Positions 33,527 through 44,478 of a stretch of 64,000 nucleotides of DNA are shown here, piece by piece. Every line of letters starts with the position of its first letter. The first letter of the stretch is position 1. Below the pieces are notes generated by a model, which was not told the origin of the DNA, did no database searches, and saw only the letters and a program-made list of their open reading frames with translations. A program made the translations under genes and the position numbers. Source of the DNA: Saccharopolyspora shandongensis (GTDB lineage Bacteria; Actinomycetota; Actinomycetes; Mycobacteriales; Pseudonocardiaceae); contig NZ_FNOK01000029.1 of the NCBI RefSeq assembly GCF_900106995.1, positions 1 to 64,000 of the forward strand. The letters run 5' to 3'.

Positions 33527-33986
33527 GCCGGGCCTCCGGCTCGACAGTGGACGGTCCGCGGCCGCGAACTCGTTGGCAATCGGGTGGGTTCGCCGTGCTG
33601 TACCCGGGGTGTCCGGTCGAACACGGAAAACACTTGTTCTGAACCGAATCCGAACTCGTAGTTCGAAGATTCGGTGGTGCGCAAGAAGATCGTGAACAAT
33701 GCCACTTGGGGCTTGGAACAGTCGCGTATGGACACTGTCGTGGTGCAGAATTCCCGAGCCCGCCGGGTTTGCGACAACGGTGTCCCAATGGCTGGGAGCT
33801 CCGTAATCTTCGTTTAACTTCGCGTTACTCAGCGGTAGCTTTCCGGCCGCTCGCTATGTAGAGTGCCTCAAACTGACCAAGAGTGCAACGGCGCATCCTT
33901 TTGTCAGTGCCCCCAAAGGCTCTTGCGGGATCGCAGTGGGTGAGTCATGCCCTGCTGCGACCTGCGGCCTGACGACGGGAGGTCTG
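33527..33986. other. 460-bp region between mannosyltransferase and gltB
   Basis: The region is less GC-rich than its neighbours and has no convincing gene. It holds the stem-loop at 33643-33675 and, further right, an AT-richer stretch (33800-33870) likely to contain the gltB promoter, though no consensus pair was secure. Confidence 0.5.
33643..33675. terminator. Stem-loop after the mannosyltransferase gene
   Basis: ACCGAATC and CGAACT (33643-33656) pair with AGTTCG and GATTCGGT (33660-33675), interrupted by a two-base bulge, with a three-base loop. It lies 117 bp after the stop codon. Confidence 0.5.
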
Positions 33987-36900
33987 ATGCCCCGATCCCA
34001 CCATGCAAGAAAATTGGCGCAGCGAAGCGCCGCTTCCCAGGGTCTTTACGACCCGGCCAATGAACACGACGCTTGCGGTGTCGCGTTCGTCGCCGACCTG
34101 CGCGGTCGGCGCAGCCACGACCTGGTGGCCAAAGCGCTGACGGCGCTGCGCAACCTGGAGCACCGCGGTGCCAAGGGTGCCGACCCGGACACCGGGGACG
34201 GCGTCGGGCTGCTGACCCAGATCCCGGACGAGTTCTTCCGCGCCGTCGTGCCGTTCGACCTGCCCGAACGCGGCGGCTACGCGGTAGGCACCGCGTTCCT
34301 GCCCGCAGACCCCGACGAAGCGGCGCGGGCCGCGGCGGCCATCGAGCGCATCGTGGCCGAGGAAGGCCTGCGGCTGCTCGGCTGGCGCGAACTCCCGGTG
34401 GAGTCCAGCTGCGCCGGCAGCTCGGCGCGCGAGACCATGCCGGGCTTCCGCCAGCTCTTCGTCGGCCACGGCACCGATGCCGCGCACTGCGAGACGGCGC
34501 TGGAGTTCGAGCGGCGCGCGTTCTGCGTCCGCAAGCGGGCCGAGCACGAAGCCGACGTGTACTTCCCGAGCCTGTCGGCGCGCACCATCGTCTACAAGGG
34601 GATGCTGACCGAAGCGCAGCTCGGCGCGTTCTACCCCGACCTGCACGACGAGCGGTTCGCCAGCGCGATCGGCCTGGTGCACAGCCGCTTCTCCACCAAC
34701 ACGTTCCCGTCCTGGCCGCTGGCGCACCCGTACCGGTTCATCGCGCACAACGGCGAGATCAACACGGTCAAGGGCAACCGCAACTGGATGCGGACCCGCG
34801 AGAGCATGCTGGCCACCGACCTGATCCCCGGTGACCTGCAGCGGCTGTACCCGATCGCGACGCCCGGCGCCAGCGACTCGGCGACCTTCGACGAGGTGCT
34901 GGAACTGCTGCACCTGGGCGGCCGGTCGCTGCCGCACGCGGTGCTGATGATGATCCCCGAGGCGTGGGAGAACCACGCCGAGATGGACCCGGCCCGCCGC
35001 GCGTTCTACGAGTTCCACAACTACCTGATGGAGCCCTGGGACGGCCCCGCGCTGGTGGCGTTCACCGACGGCACCCAGATCGGCGCGGTCCTCGACCGCA
35101 ACGGGCTGCGGCCCGGGCGCTACTGGGTCACCGAGGACGGGCTCGTGGTGCTGGCCAGCGAGGTCGGCGTGCTGGAGGTCGACGCGGACAAGGTCGTCCG
35201 CAAGGGCCGCCTGCAGCCGGGCCGGATGTTCCTCGTCGACACCGGCGAGGGCCGCATCATCGACGACGACGAGATCAAGGGCGAGCTCGCCGCCGAATTC
35301 CCGTACCAGGACTGGCTCGACGAGGGCGTGGTGCACCTCGCCGACCTGCCGGACCGCGAGCGCGAGCTGCCCTCGCACGACTCGCTGGTGCACCGGCAGC
35401 AGGTCTTCGGCTACGCGCAGGAAGAGCTGGGCGTCCTGCTCAAGCCGATGGCAAGCACCGGGGCCGAGCCGATCGGCTCGATGGGCAACGACGTGCCCTT
35501 CGCCGCGTTCTCCGAGCGGCCGCGGCAGCTTTTCGACTACTTCACCCAGCTGTTCGCACAGGTCACCAACCCGCCGCTGGACGCGATCCGGGAAGAGCTG
35601 GTCACCTCGCTGAGCACGCACGTCGGGCCCGAGCACAACCTGCTCGACCACGATCCGCGGGCCTGCCACAACCTGGCGCTGCCGTTCCCGGTGCTGGACA
35701 ACGACGAGCTCGCCAAGATCGTGCACGTCGACGACGACGGCGACCACCCGGGCCTCAAGCCCGCGGTGATCGACGCGACGTTCCGCGTCGCCGGCGGCGG
35801 CGAGGCGCTTCGCGCGCGCCTCGACGAGATCTGCGACGAGGTGTCGGCCGCGGTGGCGAGCGGGGCGCACGTGCTGGTGCTCTCGGACCGCTCGGCCGAC
35901 GTCGAGCGCGCGCCGATCCCGTCGCTGCTGACGACCGGTGCCGTGCACCACCACCTGGTGCGCGAGAAGAAGCGCACCCAGGTGGGCCTGATCGTCGAAG
36001 CCGGCGACGTCCGGGAAGTGCACCATGTCGCTCTTCTCATCGGTTACGGCGCCGCTGCCGTTAACCCGTATGTGGCGATGGCCACCGTCGAAGATCTGGT
36101 GCGCGGTGGCGTGATCCAGGGCATCGACGCCAAGCAGGCCACCGCGAACCTCATCAAGGCGCTGGGCAAGGGCGTCCGCAAGACCATGTCCAAGATGGGC
36201 GTGTCCACTGTGGCCTCCTACACGGGCGCGCAGATCTTCGAGGCCATCGGCCTCGGCGACGAGGTCGTGCGGCAGTGCTTCACCGGCACCACTTCGCGGC
36301 TCGGCGGCGTCGGATTCGACGTGCTGGCCGAGGAGGTCGCCGACCGGCACCGGCGGGCGTACCCCGCCGACGGCGTCGCGGCACCGCACCGGTCGCTGCA
36401 GATCGGCGGCGAGTACCAGTGGCGGCGCGAAGGCGAGCCGCACCTGTTCAACCCGCAGACGGTGTTCAAGCTCCAGCACTCCACCCGCAGCGGCCGCTAC
36501 GAGGTGTTCAAGGAGTACACCAACGCCGTCGACGACCAGTCGCGGGAGCTGATGACCCTGCGCGGGCTGTTCAAGTTCCGCGAGGGCGCGCGCAAGCCGG
36601 TGCCGATCGACGAGGTCGAGCCGGTGTCGTCGATCGTCAAGCGGTTCGCCACCGGCGCCATCTCCTACGGGTCGATCTCGCAGGAGATGCACGAGGTGCT
36701 GGCCATCGCGATGAACCGGTTGGGCGGCAAGTCCAACACCGGCGAGGGCGGCGAGGACGCCGACCGGTTCACCCCGGACGCAGGCGGCGATTCGCGGCGC
36801 TCGGCGATCAAGCAGGTCGCCAGCGGCCGGTTCGGCGTGACCAGCGAGTACCTGGTCAACTCCGACGACATCCAGATCAAGATGGCGCAGGGCGCGAAGC

Positions 36901-38552
36901 CCGGCGAGGGCGGGCAGCTGCCCGGCCACAAGGTGTACCCGTGGGTGGCCAAGACCCGGCACTCCACGCCGGGCGTGGGCCTCATCTCGCCGCCGCCGCA
37001 CCACGACATCTACTCGATCGAGGACCTGGCGCAGCTGATCCACGACCTGAAGAACGCCAACCCCAGGGCGCGGATCCACGTCAAGCTGGTGTCCGAGGTC
37101 GGCGTCGGCACGGTCGCCGCGGGCGTGTCGAAGGCGCACGCCGACGTGGTGCTGATCTCCGGCCACGACGGCGGCACCGGTGCCTCGCCGCTGTCGTCGA
37201 TCAAGCACGCCGGCGGCCCGTGGGAGCTCGGGCTGGCGGAGACGCAGCAGACGCTGCTGGCCAACGACCTGCGCGACCGGATCGTGGTGCAGACCGACGG
37301 CCAGCTCAAGACCGGGCGCGACGTGGTGATCGCGGCCCTGCTCGGGGCCGAGGAGTTCGGGTTCGCCACGGCGCCGCTGGTGGTCTCCGGCTGCATCATG
37401 ATGCGGGTCTGCCACCTCGACACCTGCCCGGTGGGCGTGGCGACGCAGAACCCGCAGCTGCGCGAGAAGTTCACCGGCAAGGCCGAGTACGTGGTGAACT
37501 TCTTCGAGTTCATCGCGCAGGAGGTGCGGGAATACCTGGCGGAGCTGGGATTCCGGTCGCTGGCCGAGGCCATCGGGCACGCCGACCTGATCGACACCTC
37601 CGATGCGGTGCGGCACTGGAAGACCCAGGGCCTCGACCTCACGCCGATCACGCACGTGCCGGAGCTGCCGCGCGGCGCGGCGCGGCACCAGACCACCGAG
37701 CAGGACCACGGTCTGGAGAAGGCGCTGGACAACACGCTGATCCAGCTGTGCGAGGGTGCGCTGAAGGAAGGCAACCCGGTGCGGCTGGACATGCCGGTGC
37801 GCAACGTCAACCGCACGGTCGGCACCATGCTCGGCTCGGAGCTGACGCGGCGGTGGGGCGGCGAAGGTCTGCCGGACGACACCATCGACGTGACGTTCAC
37901 CGGCTCGGCCGGGCAGTCCTTCGGCGCGTTCGTGCCGCGCGGCATCACCCTGCGGCTGCTGGGCGACGCCAACGACTACGTCGGGAAGGGCTTGTCCGGC
38001 GGGCGGATCGTGGTTCGCCCGGACGCGTCCGCGCCGTTCGCGGCCGAGCAGAACATCATCGCGGGCAACGTGCTGCTCTACGGCGCGACCAGCGGTGAGC
38101 TGTTCGTCCGCGGCGTCGTCGGCGAGCGGTTCTGCGTGCGCAACTCCGGCGCCGTGGCCGTCGTCGAAGGCGTCGGCGACCACGGTTGCGAGTACATGAC
38201 CGGCGGTCGCGTGGTGATCCTCGGCGAGACGGGGCGCAACTTCGCGGCCGGTATGTCCGGTGGCGTCGCGTACCTGCTGGACCTGGACACCAGGCGGATC
38301 AACCCCGAGATGGTCGACCTGGACCCGCTAGACGACGCCGACCGCGAGTTCCTGCACGACCGGGTGCGGCGGCACTTCGAGCAGACCGAGTCTGCGGTGG
38401 CGCGCCGGCTGCTGGCCGATTGGGACGCCGCCGTCGAGCGCTTCGGCAAGGTCATGCCGAGGGACTTCAAGCGGGTGCTCGCGGCCCGGACCGCCGCCGA
38501 GCGCGACGGGCGCGACGTCAACGAGGCGATCATGGAGGCCGCACATGGCTGA
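33987..38552 (+). CDS. gltB: Glutamate synthase (NADPH) large subunit
   Basis: A 1521-residue subunit. The N-terminal glutaminase domain has the nucleophile Cys30 in [14 protein letters not shown], normally exposed by removal of a propeptide. The central and FMN-binding synthase domains carry [13 protein letters not shown] and [20 protein letters not shown], and the 3Fe-4S cluster Cys are in [20 protein letters not shown]. The C-terminal beta-helix domain ends the protein. It transfers the amide of glutamine to 2-oxoglutarate. ATG 33987 follows GGGAGG; an upstream GTG at 33936 would lengthen the propeptide. gltD overlaps by eight bases. Confidence 0.97.
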   Translation: MPRSHHARKLAQRSAASQGLYDPANEHDACGVAFVADLRGRRSHDLVAKALTALRNLEHRGAKGADPDTGDGVGLLTQIPDEFFRAVVPFDLPERGGYAVGTAFLPADPDEAARAAAAIERIVAEEGLRLLGWRELPVESSCAGSSARETMPGFRQLFVGHGTDAAHCETALEFERRAFCVRKRAEHEADVYFPSLSARTIVYKGMLTEAQLGAFYPDLHDERFASAIGLVHSRFSTNTFPSWPLAHPYRFIAHNGEINTVKGNRNWMRTRESMLATDLIPGDLQRLYPIATPGASDSATFDEVLELLHLGGRSLPHAVLMMIPEAWENHAEMDPARRAFYEFHNYLMEPWDGPALVAFTDGTQIGAVLDRNGLRPGRYWVTEDGLVVLASEVGVLEVDADKVVRKGRLQPGRMFLVDTGEGRIIDDDEIKGELAAEFPYQDWLDEGVVHLADLPDRERELPSHDSLVHRQQVFGYAQEELGVLLKPMASTGAEPIGSMGNDVPFAAFSERPRQLFDYFTQLFAQVTNPPLDAIREELVTSLSTHVGPEHNLLDHDPRACHNLALPFPVLDNDELAKIVHVDDDGDHPGLKPAVIDATFRVAGGGEALRARLDEICDEVSAAVASGAHVLVLSDRSADVERAPIPSLLTTGAVHHHLVREKKRTQVGLIVEAGDVREVHHVALLIGYGAAAVNPYVAMATVEDLVRGGVIQGIDAKQATANLIKALGKGVRKTMSKMGVSTVASYTGAQIFEAIGLGDEVVRQCFTGTTSRLGGVGFDVLAEEVADRHRRAYPADGVAAPHRSLQIGGEYQWRREGEPHLFNPQTVFKLQHSTRSGRYEVFKEYTNAVDDQSRELMTLRGLFKFREGARKPVPIDEVEPVSSIVKRFATGAISYGSISQEMHEVLAIAMNRLGGKSNTGEGGEDADRFTPDAGGDSRRSAIKQVASGRFGVTSEYLVNSDDIQIKMAQGAKPGEGGQLPGHKVYPWVAKTRHSTPGVGLISPPPHHDIYSIEDLAQLIHDLKNANPRARIHVKLVSEVGVGTVAAGVSKAHADVVLISGHDGGTGASPLSSIKHAGGPWELGLAETQQTLLANDLRDRIVVQTDGQLKTGRDVVIAALLGAEEFGFATAPLVVSGCIMMRVCHLDTCPVGVATQNPQLREKFTGKAEYVVNFFEFIAQEVREYLAELGFRSLAEAIGHADLIDTSDAVRHWKTQGLDLTPITHVPELPRGAARHQTTEQDHGLEKALDNTLIQLCEGALKEGNPVRLDMPVRNVNRTVGTMLGSELTRRWGGEGLPDDTIDVTFTGSAGQSFGAFVPRGITLRLLGDANDYVGKGLSGGRIVVRPDASAPFAAEQNIIAGNVLLYGATSGELFVRGVVGERFCVRNSGAVAVVEGVGDHGCEYMTGGRVVILGETGRNFAAGMSGGVAYLLDLDTRRINPEMVDLDPLDDADREFLHDRVRRHFEQTESAVARRLLADWDAAVERFGKVMPRDFKRVLAARTAAERDGRDVNEAIMEAAHG

Positions 38553-39996
38553 TCCCAAGGGATTCATGACGACGCCGCGGGAAACGCCGCTGCGTCGCCC
38601 GGTGGACGTGCGCATCAAGGACTGGCGCGAGGTCTACCTGGAGTTCGAACAGCCCAAGCTGCAGAAGCAGGCCGGCCGCTGCATGGACTGCGGGATCCCG
38701 TTCTGCCACCAGGGTTGTCCGCTGGGCAACCTGATCCCGGAGTGGAACGACCTGGTGTGGCGGGACGACTGGCAGGAGGCCGCGGAGCGGCTGCACGCCA
38801 CGAACAACTTCCCGGAGTTCACCGGGACGTTGTGCCCCGCGCCGTGCGAGGCGGCCTGCGTGGTCGGCATCAACTCCGACCCGGTCAGCATCAAGCAGGT
38901 CGAGATCACCATCATCGACAAGGCCTGGGAAGCCGGTCACGTCCGCCCGCAGCTGCCCCGCGCGGGCACGGGCAAGACGGTCGCCGTGGTCGGCTCCGGG
39001 CCCGCCGGGCTCGCCGCGGCGCAGCAGCTGACCCGCGTGGGCCACAACGTCGTGGTCTACGAGCGGGCGGACCGCATCGGCGGGCTGCTGCGCTACGGCA
39101 TCCCGGAGTTCAAGATGGAGAAGCACCGGCTGGACCGGCGGCTGGGCCAGATGCGGGCCGAGGGAACCGAATTCCGCACCGGCGTGAACGTCGGCGTGGA
39201 CGTGACGGTGGAGCAGCTGCGCGAGGACTACGACGCGGTGGTCCTCGCCGGCGGTGCGACGCAGGCACGGGACCTGCCGGTGACAGGGCGCGAGCTGGAC
39301 GGCGTCCACCAGGCGATGGAGTACCTGCCGCTGGCGAACAGGGTGCAGGAGGGCGACCTCGCGCGCTCGCCGATCCACGCCGAGGGCAAGCACGTGGTCG
39401 TCATCGGCGGCGGTGACACGGGCGCGGACTGCGTCGGCACGGCGCACCGGCAGGGTGCGGCTTCGGTGACGCAGCTGGAGATCATGCCGATGCCGCCGGA
39501 GTCGCGCTCCGAGGCGCACCCGTGGCCGACCTACCCGATGATCTACCGGGTGTCCTCGGCGCACGAGGAGGGCGGCGAGCGCCTGTACTCGGTCAACACC
39601 CAGGAGTTCCTGGGCGATGACCAGGGCCGCGTGCGGGCGCTGCGGCTGGTGGAGGTGCGGCGCACCGACACCGGCTTCGAGCCGGTCGAGGGCACGGAGC
39701 GGGAGCTGCCCGCGCAGCTGGTGCTGCTCGCGATGGGCTTCGTCGGCCCGGAACGAGCGGGTCTGCTGGAGGATCTCGGCGTGTCCCTGGACGCCCGCGG
39801 CAACGTCGCCCGGGACGAGAACTTCATGTCCAGTGTGGACGGGATCTTCTCGGCGGGGGACATGGGCCGCGGCCAGTCCCTGATCGTCTGGGCGATCGCC
39901 GAGGGCCGGTCCGCGGCGGCGGGAGTCGACCGCTACCTGGCGGGCCGCAAGATCCTGCCGACTCCGATCGCACCCACCGATCGTCCGCTGGTGTGA
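38545..39996 (+). CDS. gltD: Glutamate synthase small subunit
   Basis: A 483-residue FAD/NADPH subunit. The N-terminal 4Fe-4S region has [17 protein letters not shown] and [11 protein letters not shown]; the FAD-binding Rossmann loop is [15 protein letters not shown] and the NADPH-site loop is [16 protein letters not shown]. It passes electrons from NADPH to GltB. The ATG overlaps the end of gltB, so the subunits are co-translated. A very stable stem-loop follows at 40016-40071. Confidence 0.97.
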   Translation: MADPKGFMTTPRETPLRRPVDVRIKDWREVYLEFEQPKLQKQAGRCMDCGIPFCHQGCPLGNLIPEWNDLVWRDDWQEAAERLHATNNFPEFTGTLCPAPCEAACVVGINSDPVSIKQVEITIIDKAWEAGHVRPQLPRAGTGKTVAVVGSGPAGLAAAQQLTRVGHNVVVYERADRIGGLLRYGIPEFKMEKHRLDRRLGQMRAEGTEFRTGVNVGVDVTVEQLREDYDAVVLAGGATQARDLPVTGRELDGVHQAMEYLPLANRVQEGDLARSPIHAEGKHVVVIGGGDTGADCVGTAHRQGAASVTQLEIMPMPPESRSEAHPWPTYPMIYRVSSAHEEGGERLYSVNTQEFLGDDQGRVRALRLVEVRRTDTGFEPVEGTERELPAQLVLLAMGFVGPERAGLLEDLGVSLDARGNVARDENFMSSVDGIFSAGDMGRGQSLIVWAIAEGRSAAAGVDRYLAGRKILPTPIAPTDRPLV

Positions 39997-40015
39997 TCGA
40001 AGCCCGCTGAGGCGA

Positions 40016-40071
40016 GGAACATCGGAGGCCGTGGGTCCGCTGCACAGCGGACCCACGGCCTCCGATGTTCC
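40016..40071. terminator. Bidirectional terminator with 27-bp perfect stem
   Basis: From GGAACATCGGAGGCC rightwards the arm pairs without mismatch to GGCCTCCGATGTTCC at the right end, leaving only two central bases. It separates convergent gltD and the SDR gene. Confidence 0.9.
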
Positions 40072-40075
40072 GTCA

Positions 40076-41035
40076 TCAGGCGAAGGCGTCGACGCCGGTC
40101 AGCTCGGCGGAGAGCGCCCACAGCCGGGCCGCCTGGTCCGGGTCGGTCGCGTGGTCGCGCACGCCGGTCCAGCCTTCGGTGCTGTCGGTGGGTTCGGCGA
40201 TGTCGCAGTCCTCGCAGTAGGCGCCGCCCATCCCCGCCAGGCGCGGCGATGCCGCCGCCCAGACCTGCGTCGCCGCGCCCTGCTCGGGCGTCTTGAAGTC
40301 GCTGTTCACCAGGTTGCCCGCCGCGTCGATCCAGCCCGCCGCGACCATCTCCTCCTTGGGCAGGTGGCGCACCAGCGGCGTGAGGATGGCGCCCGGGTGC
40401 AGCGAGAACGCCCGCACCCCGCGATCCCGGCCGAGCGCGTCGAGGTGGGTGGCGAACAGGGCGTTCGCGGTCTTCGACTGCCCGTAGGCCAGGAACCTGT
40501 CGTAGCCGCGCCCGAAGTGCGGGTCGTCCCACCGGATCCCGGAGAACTGGTGGCCCGCCGAGGAAACCGAGACGACGCGCGCGCCCGGCGCGATCGCCGG
40601 CCACAGCAGGTTGATCAGCGCGAAGTGGCCGAGGTGGTTCACCGCGAACTGCATCTCCCAGCCCGGGCCGACCCGCGTCTCCGGGCAGGCCATGGTCCCG
40701 GCGCTGTTGATGACCAGGTCGATGCGGCGGCCGGTGGCGAGGAACCGTTCGGCGAAGCTGCGGACGCTGTCCAGGTCGGCGAGGTCCATCCCGGCCACCT
40801 CGACATCACCGAGGGCTTCCCGCGCCTCGGCCACCCGGCGCGCGGGGACTACGACGTGCGCGCCGGCGTCGGTGAGCGCGCGGGTGGTCGCCAGGCCGAT
40901 GCCGGAGTAGCCGCCGGTGACGATCGCGAGCTTGCCGGTGAGATCGATCCCGCGCAGGACTTCGGCGGCGGTGCTGCGGGCGCCGAACCCGGACCCGATC
41001 TTGCCCTGGGGTGTTGCGGTCGGTGTTGCTGTCAT
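40076..41035 (-). CDS. Short-chain dehydrogenase/reductase
   Basis: A 319-residue SDR of the WWOX/retinol-dehydrogenase-like group: cofactor loop TGGYSGIGLATTRAL, NSAG, catalytic Ser in VVSVSSAGH, and the YGQSK catalytic Tyr-Lys pair. The N-terminal extension before the Rossmann fold is about 30 residues. A promoter with a MerR-type dyad in its spacer lies right at the start, so the message may be nearly leaderless. It is divergent from a MerR gene, which probably controls it. The substrate is unknown. Confidence 0.87.
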   Translation of the reverse strand: MTATPTATPQGKIGSGFGARSTAAEVLRGIDLTGKLAIVTGGYSGIGLATTRALTDAGAHVVVPARRVAEAREALGDVEVAGMDLADLDSVRSFAERFLATGRRIDLVINSAGTMACPETRVGPGWEMQFAVNHLGHFALINLLWPAIAPGARVVSVSSAGHQFSGIRWDDPHFGRGYDRFLAYGQSKTANALFATHLDALGRDRGVRAFSLHPGAILTPLVRHLPKEEMVAAGWIDAAGNLVNSDFKTPEQGAATQVWAAASPRLAGMGGAYCEDCDIAEPTDSTEGWTGVRDHATDPDQAARLWALSAELTGVDAFA

Positions 41036-41044
41036 GCGGCGGAC

Positions 41045-41073
41045 GCTATGAGCTAGAGCCCGCTCTAGGTCAA
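41045..41073 (-). promoter_or_regulatory. MerR-type promoter of the SDR gene
   Basis: On the minus strand TTGACC (41068-41073) and CATAGC (41045-41050) are 17 bp apart, and the dyad CTAGAGC-N2-GCTCTAG (41053-41068) fills the spacer, the classical position for MerR-family control. Confidence 0.6.
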
Positions 41074-41090
41074 CTCAGTAGGCTCGCGGC

Positions 41091-41522
41091 ATGTCCCCAA
41101 GCGCCTCGGAACTCAGCATCGGGCAGGTCGTGGAACGCACCGGGCTGAGCGTCCACGCCCTGCGCTTCTACGAACGCGAAGGCCTGCTGATCGGCCCGGT
41201 GCGGCGCAATTCCGGCGGCCGTCGCGTCTACCGCCAGATCGACGTGGAATGGCTGCTCAACTGCACGAAGTTCCGCGCCTCCGGGATGCCGCTGGCCACC
41301 ATCCGGCGCTTCGCCGAGCTGGTCCGCAGCGGCCCCGGCAACGAGGACGAGCGGCTCGCGCTGCTGCGCGAGCACCAGCGGCAGGTCGTCGAGCGGATCA
41401 ACGAGCTCACCGACTGCCTCGCCCTGATCGACCACAAGGTCGAGGTCTACGAGGAGCACCTGTCCAACGGCACCGCGAACGGCCTCTGGAACCTGCCGGA
41501 ATCCGCCGATCAGGCGGGCTGA
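41091..41522 (+). CDS. MerR-family transcriptional regulator
   Basis: A 143-residue regulator with the N-terminal domain SIGQVVERTGLSVHALRFYE and REGLLIGPVRRNSGGRRVYR, then a long dimerisation helix (HQRQVVERINELTDCLALID). No metal-binding Cys pair is present, so a small organic effector or the SoxR/YfmP-type stress group is more likely than a metal sensor. It has no clear RBS at ATG 41091, suggesting a leaderless or weakly translated message. It is divergent from the SDR gene. Confidence 0.87.
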   Translation: MSPSASELSIGQVVERTGLSVHALRFYEREGLLIGPVRRNSGGRRVYRQIDVEWLLNCTKFRASGMPLATIRRFAELVRSGPGNEDERLALLREHQRQVVERINELTDCLALIDHKVEVYEEHLSNGTANGLWNLPESADQAG

Positions 41523-41572
41523 CGCGGAGTTCCCGGTGCTCCCTTGTCGGCGGAGCCGGGCCGTGGCACTCT

Positions 41573-41593
41573 TTGTTGTCGTTGACAACAAAA
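41573..41593. promoter_or_regulatory. Inverted repeat upstream of the GH30 gene
   Basis: TTTGTTGTC (41573-41581) and GACAACAAA (41585-41593) are exact complements with a 3-bp centre, 33 bp before the GH30 start. It looks like a repressor operator; no cognate regulator is obvious in the window. Confidence 0.5.
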
Positions 41594-41626
41594 TGCCGGT
41601 ACGTCCCGCCCGCCGAGGAGCCGACC

Positions 41627-43552
41627 ATGATCTCCGCGCACCGAAAACCACTGGGAAGACTGGTAATCCTGCGCCGCGCCGCGTCGCTCGCGGTCGTCGG
41701 CGCCGCCCTGCCCGCGCAGGCCGCCGGTGAGATCGTGGACATCTGGCTCACCACCACGTCCGATCCCGGCGGCCGCGTCGTCACCCGAGGCCTGGAGCAG
41801 CAGGCGCCGGTCGAGTTCGGGCCCGGCGGCGGAACCGGCCAGGTCACCATCGGCGTCGACGAATCCCGTGCCTACCAGGAGTTCGAGGGTGCCGGCGCGT
41901 CGTTCACCGACACCGCGGCGTGGCTGATGAACTCCAGCGGCGCGTTGTCCGAAGCCACCCGCGAGGACACCATGCGCCGCCTGTTCGACCCGAACGCCGG
42001 AATCGGGTTGTCGTTCCTGCGCAACCCGATGGGCTCGTCCGACCTCGCGAGGTTCGACTACTCCTTCGACGACACCTGCTGCGACGTCGGAGACTTCTCC
42101 ATCGAGCACGACCTGGCCGACGTGCTGCCGCTGACCAAGCGCGCGAAGGAGCTCAACCCGGCGATGAAGATCATGGCCTCGCCGTGGAGCGCGCCCGCGT
42201 GGATGAAGGACAACGGCAGCATGCACCAGGGCTGGCTGCAGGCGCAGTACTACGGCGAATACGGCCGGTACTTCGCCAAGTACGTGCAGGAGTACCAGGC
42301 GCGCGGCGTGCCGATCGACTACGTGTCGCCGCAGAACGAACCCGGTTGCTGCCCCGGTTATCCGTCGATGCAGTGAGGTTTTTCCAACCTCGTTCTGCGT
42401 GGCGGTGCGGGTGGCGGAACCTCAGCGCCCGCCTGGCTGTGGGTGCCCTGACTTGTGTATGCCCAATACACGGCGTCAGGGCCGTCCTCGCCAGGCGAAC
42501 GCTGAGAACCCGCGGCGGTGCCAGTTGCGAAGGGGCCCGAAAGCGCCTGACGGCGCTTGGCGACGGCACGCACGCAGGCGCAGGTCAGACACCGCAGCTG
42601 CGGTACCCGACCAGGATGAAAAACCCTCAGTGGAACACCGAAGGCCTGATGTACTTCGCCAAGAGCGCGCTGTGGCCCGCGTTCCGTGAAGCCGGGATCG
42701 GCACCAAGACGCTGATCATGGACTGGAACTGGGACGGCTACGACACCTGGGCCCGCCCGCAGCTGCAGGACCCGCAGATCGTCGGCGATCCGCTGTTCGG
42801 CGGCATCGCCTGGCACGGCTACGGCGGCGACGTGTCCGCGCAGACCCGAGCGCACGACGAGTTCCCCGACGTGAAGTCCTACGACACCGAGCATTCCGGC
42901 GGCACCTGGATCGGCGACCAGCAGGCCGAGGACATGCTCAACATCATCGACTACACGCGGAACTGGGGCCGCAGCGTGGTGAAGTGGAACCTTCGCGGTG
43001 GACCAGAACCGCGGCCCGCACAACGGCGGCTGCGACGTCTGCACCGGGCTGATCACCGTCCACAACGGAGACGACCGGCACGGCGAGGTGGACTACGCGA
43101 TCGAGTACTACTCGACGGGCCACCTGACCAAGTTCGTCAAGCCCGGCGCGGTGCGCATCGAGTCCGACGACGACACCTCGGTGCGCAACGTCGCCTGGCG
43201 CAACCCGGACGGTTCCAAGGCGCTGATCGCCTTCAACACCACCGATGCCACGCAGAACGTGGTGGTGAACTGGGCGGGGCAGTCCTTCGCCTACGACCTG
43301 CCGGCCAACACCACGGCGACGTTCACCTGGGGCGGCGCGGCCGCCCACCCCGTGAGCGCGGGCGGGGCGAGGCTGCTGCGCTGCCGGCCGGCGCGACCCG
43401 GCGGGACGGTCGCCGTCGGGCGGCCTGAGCAGGACTGCGAGCGGGTGCCGGGCGGGGAGAGTCCGGCACCCGTCCTGGCGGTCCACATTGGAACTCGCGC
43501 GGCACGTTCACCGATCCGGACCAAGCTTTTGAGCCGAAGGTGTTGCAGATGA
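41627..43552 (+). pseudogene. GH30-family glycosidase, disrupted by MITE and frameshift
   Basis: The first part (from ATG 41627) has a signal peptide and the GH30 barrel start YQEFEGAGASFTDTAAWLMN, IMASPWSAPAWMKDNG and YVSPQNEPGCCPGYPSMQ with the acid/base Glu. It stops at 42374-42376 because a 252-bp element is inserted. Removing the element and one CAGTG copy restores MQWNTEGLMYF; the nucleophile Glu follows in SYDTEHSGGTW. A further one-base insertion near 42989-42991 shifts the frame after VVKWNL, and the ricin-free C-terminal beta domain continues from 42998 in the next frame. The tail beyond about 43345 may also be altered. The intact ancestor would be a secreted glucosylceramidase or endo-beta-glucanase. 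Confidence 0.85.
42376..42627. mobile_element. MITE-like element, copy 1 (252 bp) in the GH30 gene
   Basis: The element is flanked by CAGTG at 42371-42375 and 42628-42632, a 5-bp target duplication. Imperfect terminal inverted repeats are AGGTTTTTCCAACCT at the left and, read inwards from the right, AGGGTTTTTCATCCT. It encodes no transposase. Its first ~110 bp are closely similar to the complement of 55119-55380. Confidence 0.88.
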
Positions 43553-43595
43553 TCAGCGGGCCTCGGCGGCCCGGCCGCGCTGCCAGAATCGAGGC

Positions 43596-44438
43596 ATGTC
43601 GCAGTCCCGCGGAAACAGGACGCCGTTCGATGAGATCTACGACCAGCCCGACCCCCGCGCCTACTTCAGCACCCTCGGCCGGTACGGCTACCGGACGCCG
43701 CACCACGCCCAACCGGTGTTCCGCCGCCTCCTGGCGGAACGTGCGAAGTCCGGGCGGGTGACGGTGCTGGACCTGTGCTGCTCGTACGGCATCAACGCTG
43801 CGCTGCTCAACCACGACCTGACCTTCGACGACCTCCACGCCCACTACGCCTCGCCGGGCGTAGCCGAGCTGGGCACCGCCGAACTGATCGAGCGCGACAA
43901 GGACTTCTACGCGGCCCGCCGACGCGCGGACGCGGTCCCGGTGGTGGGCCTGGACATCGCCGCTCCCGCGATCGACTACGCGGTGTCCGTCGGCCTGCTC
44001 GACGCCGGTTTCACCGAGAACCTGGAGGCGGCGTCCGCGTCTCCGGCGTTCTTGCGGGCCGCCGCTTCGACGAACCTGATCACTGTGACCGGCGGCATCA
44101 GCTTCCTCTCCGCCCGGACCTTCCACCAACTGCTGCAGGCCGCCGCCGAACCGGTGTGGGTGGCCGCCTTCGTCCTGCGCACCGGGACCTACCGGCCGAT
44201 CGCCGACGCCCTAGCCGAACACGGACTCGTCACGGAGGTCGCCGTGGACCGCACCTTCGAGCAACGCCGGTTCACCGACCCGGAAGAGCAGCGCTACGCC
44301 ATCGCCGCCGTCGAGGCCGCCGGAGCGGATCCCGCCGGGAAGGAGACCGAGGGCGGCTACCACACCGCACTGCACCTGTCCCGCCCGCCGCAACACCTGG
44401 CCACGCCGCACGGCAGCTTCGTCTGGCCGGGAAGCTGA
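43596..44438 (+). CDS. Class I SAM-dependent methyltransferase-like protein
   Basis: A 280-residue protein. The glycine-rich SAM loop is represented by VTVLDLCCSYGINAALL (residues about 50-66), with an unusual Cys-Cys-Ser in place of the usual Gly-x-Gly, and the next acidic residue region is VVGLDIAAPAIDYAVSVG. An N-terminal segment FDEIYDQPDPRAYFSTLGRY precedes the fold. ATG 43596 has weak RBS support. It is transcribed alone and ends at a bidirectional stem-loop. Substrate unknown; loss of methyltransferase activity cannot be ruled out because of the altered loop. Confidence 0.65.
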   Translation: MSQSRGNRTPFDEIYDQPDPRAYFSTLGRYGYRTPHHAQPVFRRLLAERAKSGRVTVLDLCCSYGINAALLNHDLTFDDLHAHYASPGVAELGTAELIERDKDFYAARRRADAVPVVGLDIAAPAIDYAVSVGLLDAGFTENLEAASASPAFLRAAASTNLITVTGGISFLSARTFHQLLQAAAEPVWVAAFVLRTGTYRPIADALAEHGLVTEVAVDRTFEQRRFTDPEEQRYAIAAVEAAGADPAGKETEGGYHTALHLSRPPQHLATPHGSFVWPGS

Positions 44439-44468
44439 ACCGCCGCCGCAGGGTTGTGCGGCGGCGGT
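44439..44468. terminator. Bidirectional stem-loop
   Basis: ACCGCCGCCGCA pairs with TGCGGCGGCGGT across a six-base loop, between the convergent methyltransferase and amidohydrolase genes. Confidence 0.75.
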
Positions 44469-44478
44469 CGCGGTGCGC

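Noticed and set aside
33415-33777. 120-residue minus-strand frame after the mannosyltransferase gene
   Set aside because: It overlaps the 3' end of that gene and the stem-loop at 33643-33675, lacks an RBS and has no family resemblance.
33945-38183. A 1412-residue frame antisense to gltB
   Set aside because: It is the reverse image of a conserved enzyme gene and has no recognisable domain.
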